A DNA stretch of 64,000 nucleotides from Cervus elaphus (taxonomy: Eukaryota > Chordata > Mammalia > Artiodactyla > Cervidae). The notes below the pieces were generated by a model. It was not told the DNA's origin and searched no databases. It saw only the letters and a program-made list of their open reading frames with translations. A program made the translations under genes and the position numbers. Every line of letters begins with the position of its first letter. The first letter of the stretch is position 1. This document shows, one piece after another, positions 60,751-64,000 of this stretch. The stretch covers positions 4,352,235 to 4,416,234 of the forward strand of contig NC_057828.1 in assembly GCF_910594005.1 (NCBI RefSeq). Reading direction: 5' to 3'.

Positions 60751-60845
60751 ACGAAGTGAATTTTACAATTTTAATCAAAAACAATTCTGTGGGAAGCTAA
60801 GCTGTCAATGTTCTACATCTCCCTTCCATAATTTAAGCTCAATAC

Positions 60846-60991
60846 CTTCTATCTGTGGCACATCACCATGAAGCTTGGCTTTGCTGGAGAAGGGTGCATT
60901 CTGTAGCACTAATGCAAAGAGATGGGATCAAGGACTGAAAGGCAGACAGATACATGTGGAGCTTATGTTCATCCAGCCCGTGCTCGCCTTC
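60846..60991 (-). pseudogene. RELCH: RELCH-like exon C with 2-nt deletion
   Basis: TTTCAG acceptor, GTATTG donor. Starts E-G-E-H-G-L-D-E-H-K-L-H-M-Y-L-S and runs to I-P-S-L. Two bases are then missing and the frame needed for A-L-V-L-Q-N-A-P-F is displaced. Without correction, translation runs into a stop before the exon ends. Confidence 0.9.
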
Positions 60992-61187
60992 CTGAAACAT
61001 AAGCAGGTGGAAGCTAATTTAGTCTCCTGAGAGTACGCATTTATGATGCTCTTCCTTTCGGTGGCAAACAATAAAACATTGAAGGACATGTGTGTTAGCC
61101 TCACAGTAAACCTAATGGAGATGACCAAGAATCTTTTCTGAATTGCTCTGAGTATGTGAAAATATGAAGAGCTAAAGCACTGTGGGG

Positions 61188-61388
61188 GCTTCCCTGGTGG
61201 CTGAGAAGGTAAAGAATCTGCCTGCAGTGAAGGAGATCCCGGGTCGATCCCTGGATCAGGAAGATCCCCTGGAGGAGGAAAAGGCAACCCACTCAGTATT
61301 CTTGCCTGGAGAATTCCATGGACAAAGGAGCCTGGTGGGCTGCAGTTCATGGGGTCGCAGAGAGTCAGACACTACTGGTCGACTAACA
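61188..61388 (+). mobile_element. Bov-tA family SINE
   Basis: Complete plus-strand unit from 'ggcttccctggtggctgaga' to the terminal 'gtcgactaac'-type end. It lies about 200 bp upstream (pseudogene sense) of exon C. Confidence 0.9.
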
Positions 61389-62235
61389 TTTTAACTTTCG
61401 CGAGGCACTGTGGACGTAATAGAATCTTTTGTATGGAAAACTTCAGGGTCAACATCAGTCATTTCATTTGTATGGAATTTCTTTCACAGGTTTTTTCTTT
61501 TAAGAGGGTCTTAACTTTGGAAATTTGAGAAGTCAGGTTAAAGATATTAAAGTGATCAAAGGAATCATTTTAAATGCTCAACTGTTAAACCAGCAGTAGG
61601 ACTTATTATTTTCCTACCTCCAAACTCCTTTCATAGATTTGATGACTCTATTTGCCAGTATTTAATGCACTTTAAAATAATTCAACGTAAAACGCAGAAG
61701 AAATTTCAAAAGGAAACAAAAGAAAGAGATAATAGAAACAACAACCAAAAAGAGTAAAACAATCACTATGGTACACAGAAACCAAGTATTAAAGTGAAAA
61801 CTAGAATCACTAGAGATAAAAGCATTTAATGCTGCTCAAATCCACTTGGGATCTCATTATAGTATAAATAACAACTGTGTCAGAAATACCAGATATGTTA
61901 GGTTTTTTTTTTACTATCAAGTTCTAAATTAGCTAATTTCTTTATGGACCATTACCTGTGCTGAACACTGCAGCTATGTTTAGCAGCAATGTGGAATTAG
62001 CTGTGTTATGGAATGGAACAAGGAAACCCGGTATGGATAATTCTCAGATAGAAGGGATGCAAATATTTTAAAAAAGATACTTGAGAAAAATTCCCTAGGT
62101 TTCATAAAAAGAAGTACTCCAGTCTAGCTGTCTATTTATCGTCTTCAACATGCATTTTGAAATTTATAGGGAAAAAAGTCCAATTTTTAAATTAGATAAA
62201 TGCACATACATACATGTAAGACGATATACAGAATA

Positions 62236-62278
<43 letters not shown>

Positions 62279-63072
62279 AAAATACTTTATGTTAAGAGTC
62301 TGATAAAGATTCTTAAAATCTGGGGGTAGAAAGGGCAACAGTGTCATTTCAGAGGCTGATATCTGATCCTGGTCCTGTCATTTGACAGCTGTGGTAAGTT
62401 AAACAGTTTCCACACCAAAAAAACAAAATATAATTCAAAGAGTTCTAAGAATGAAATAATAGATATTATTTATAAAATATGGTACATAATGTGTACATAA
62501 TACATATGAACGAAATGTTAGTTTTTCTCCTAGACGCTGAGACTTTTAGTACAAAAATTAGTTTCGTTGTATCGACTTTTCTTTTGTTGTTAGGAAGAAC
62601 GGAAAATTCATTTTAAATAAAAGAAAATTTCATTTTAAAGAGTGAGGGCATGAACGAATGCAGTGAAATAAAGTTAAAACATTTTGACATTGTGTAAACA
62701 AGAAAACTTTGAAGACTCATATTTTAAGTTATCTCTGTATTCTGGAGACTGAAGCTGATACTTTATCTACAGTATTCAAGTATTCAGAAGAGGTTTGGAA
62801 GAGGCAGCGTTGGGAATAGTGTCAGAGTAGGTGCCACAAAGGTGCTATTTTAGCTAACAAAGTCAGATTGTGCCCTTTCTCATTAGCTTCAGTCAAGCAA
62901 AACTTCCTCAAATCTCTCTTGGCTCCAGGCCAATAGAATCTTTAACGGGTAATTAATTAGAATGTTCAGCAAAGTGGTACTTTCTATCTTTGTTTCCCCA
63001 ACATTCTTTCAAGATGCCTTAAAACACACCTTTAAAATTTCTATTAACTGTATAAATAAAGGAAGCATTTAC
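61389..63072. other. Pseudogene intron; no gene recognised
   Basis: AT-rich intron holding a (TA)n tract; no exon seen. Confidence 0.4.
62240..62275. repeat. (TA)n microsatellite
   Basis: About eighteen uninterrupted TA units. Confidence 0.95.
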
Positions 63073-63241
63073 CCTGAGAAGTTTTTCAATCTTGTTCAGC
63101 AATGTGGGTATTAGGTGAGACTGTAAATTTCCAAGTTCTGTAGTCCAGGCGGCATAGGCTGGTAAAAATACTTGATGTGTGGCACTCACTAACGACTCTT
63201 TCTGAGGGATCACCCAAGGCTGACAGCAACAGTTCAAAACC
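63073..63241 (-). pseudogene. RELCH: RELCH-like exon B with 4-nt insertion
   Basis: GGCAG acceptor, GTAAAT donor. Begins G-F-E-L-L-L-S-A-L-G-D-P and ends N-K-I-E-K-L-L-R. The middle reads GTTAGTGAGTGCC where an uninterrupted frame needs GTTAGTGCC. The extra four bases are a tandem copy of AGTG/GAGT and shift the frame. The exon is 169 bp instead of the 165 required by its codons. Confidence 0.92.
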
Positions 63242-63673
63242 CTGCCAGAAGGAAACAGACACAATGCAGATTTAAAACAAAACAGAAGCCTCAAACACAC
63301 AACAAAATGTAATAAACATACATACCAATATATTTAGAAGGCATTTTAAGCAAGAAAGAAGCCATTCATAAGCCTGCCTTCCCCAATTTCTTTAAAGAAA
63401 AATGTCATGTATCCATTGAGGGAAACCAGAGAGAAAATGGCAAGCTTCTTGCCAATTTCCTGCCACAAAGCTGTGGCAGATACTATAAATGAATCAACGC
63501 ACTTTCTCCTTGAAATTGCAGAATTGAAACCAGGGAGCCAACTTTAACTTGCTCAAGTTGACCCACTTGCCATCCCTACCATAGATTATGGGGTATCTGA
63601 ATCAGAGGTTTGGGATATTACACCATTTGGAATTTTATAATGGAATAGATGGGATTTATTCTGAAAAGCATAC

Positions 63674-63814
63674 CTGCTGATATTTGTCTGGGTCATCAAT
63701 GTATCCCATAATGATACCAAGGCTTTTGATCACAGCTTCTCTTACCAAACCTGCCTTATCTTCCATTAACATTTGTTGCAACACTGAAAGAACCAAGGAG
63801 CTACGGATCTCTTT
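63674..63814 (-). pseudogene. RELCH: RELCH-like exon A (47 codons, open)
   Basis: TTTCAG acceptor, GTATGC donor. Encodes K-E-I-R-S-S-L-V-L-S ... Y-I-D-D-P-D-K-Y-Q-Q in one open frame of exactly 141 bp. As I recall the parent, it has D where this has G (A-G-L-V-R) and H where this has Q near the end. No lesion. Confidence 0.9.
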
Positions 63815-64000
63815 CTGAAATAAACAAGAACATGTTTTACTATTTATTTATACTAGCAGCAGAAAAGAATAGAAAAAAATGACAGATAGCCATGTATTCA
63901 CAATCCAGATTAAATATATATTAACATGTTGCTATGTTTGCTTCAAGTCCTCATTTCTGAAACACAGAAGACATTATAGACACAGCTGAAGTGCATGACT

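Larger units (their letters stand above)
42295..63814 (-). pseudogene. RELCH: Partial unprocessed pseudogene of RELCH (KIAA1468)
   Basis: Eight exons with flanking AG/GT splice sites lie in order on the minus strand and translate to consecutive pieces of the C-terminal HEAT-repeat half of RELCH. That protein binds RAB11 and OSBP and supports cholesterol transfer from recycling endosomes to the trans-Golgi. Recognition is from memory of the mammalian protein. Introns are retained, so this is a genomic duplication, not a retrocopy. Four disabling changes were read: a 4-nt insertion (63,184-63,192), a 2-nt deletion (about 60,917), a probable 11-nt deletion (about 57,746) and a TAG codon at 45,811-45,813. 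Several normally conserved residues are changed at CpG sites. I find no further 3' exons in the 42 kb downstream. The 5' part may continue beyond the right edge. A young L1 sits in one intron. Confidence 0.88.

Noticed and set aside
42295..63814. Functional RELCH gene
   Set aside because: Two frameshifting indels, a probable third, a nonsense codon and missing 3' exons cannot be reconciled with a working gene unless all are sequence errors.

Overview
This is mammalian nuclear DNA from a ruminant, most likely a bovid. The evidence is the repeat content: many Bov-tA/Bov-A2 SINEs, BovB LINE reverse-transcriptase fragments, a nearly full-length ruminant L1, an Hsmar1-type mariner, a cetartiodactyl tRNA-Glu SINE (CHR-2 type) and several endogenous-retrovirus LTRs. 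I see no bacterial gene, operon, CRISPR array or functional protein-coding gene.

Layout. Positions 1-42,000 are a repeat mosaic. They hold an ERV LTR at 2.0-2.6 kb, a broken older L1 at 7.5-12.5 kb riddled with SINEs, LTRs at about 19.2-19.8 and 21.5-22.9 kb, a decayed mariner at 24.8-26.0 kb, BovB pieces, an ancient L1 at 33.9-36.1 kb split by BovB, and a GC-richer satellite-like tandem array of about 715-bp units at 37.2-41.0 kb. The array includes one inverted segment. It is followed by a BovB fragment in the opposite orientation to the one at 34.3 kb.

Positions 42,295-63,814 (minus strand) hold eight exons, with introns, that match consecutive exons of RELCH (KIAA1468; a RAB11-binding LisH, coiled-coil and HEAT-repeat protein of recycling endosomes). 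Four independent disabling changes were read: a 4-nt insertion, a 2-nt deletion, a probable 11-nt deletion and a nonsense codon. The expected 3' exons are not seen in the 42 kb downstream. I therefore call it an unprocessed (duplicated) partial RELCH pseudogene, not the working gene. The parent protein was compared from memory, not by database search.

One intron of the pseudogene carries a 7-kb L1 (47,445-54,408, minus strand) with a 12-bp target-site duplication, a GC-rich 5' promoter region, damaged ORF1 and lightly damaged ORF2. The combination of partial segmental duplication, satellite-like array and dense BovB resembles a pericentromeric or other duplication-rich region, but that is inference.
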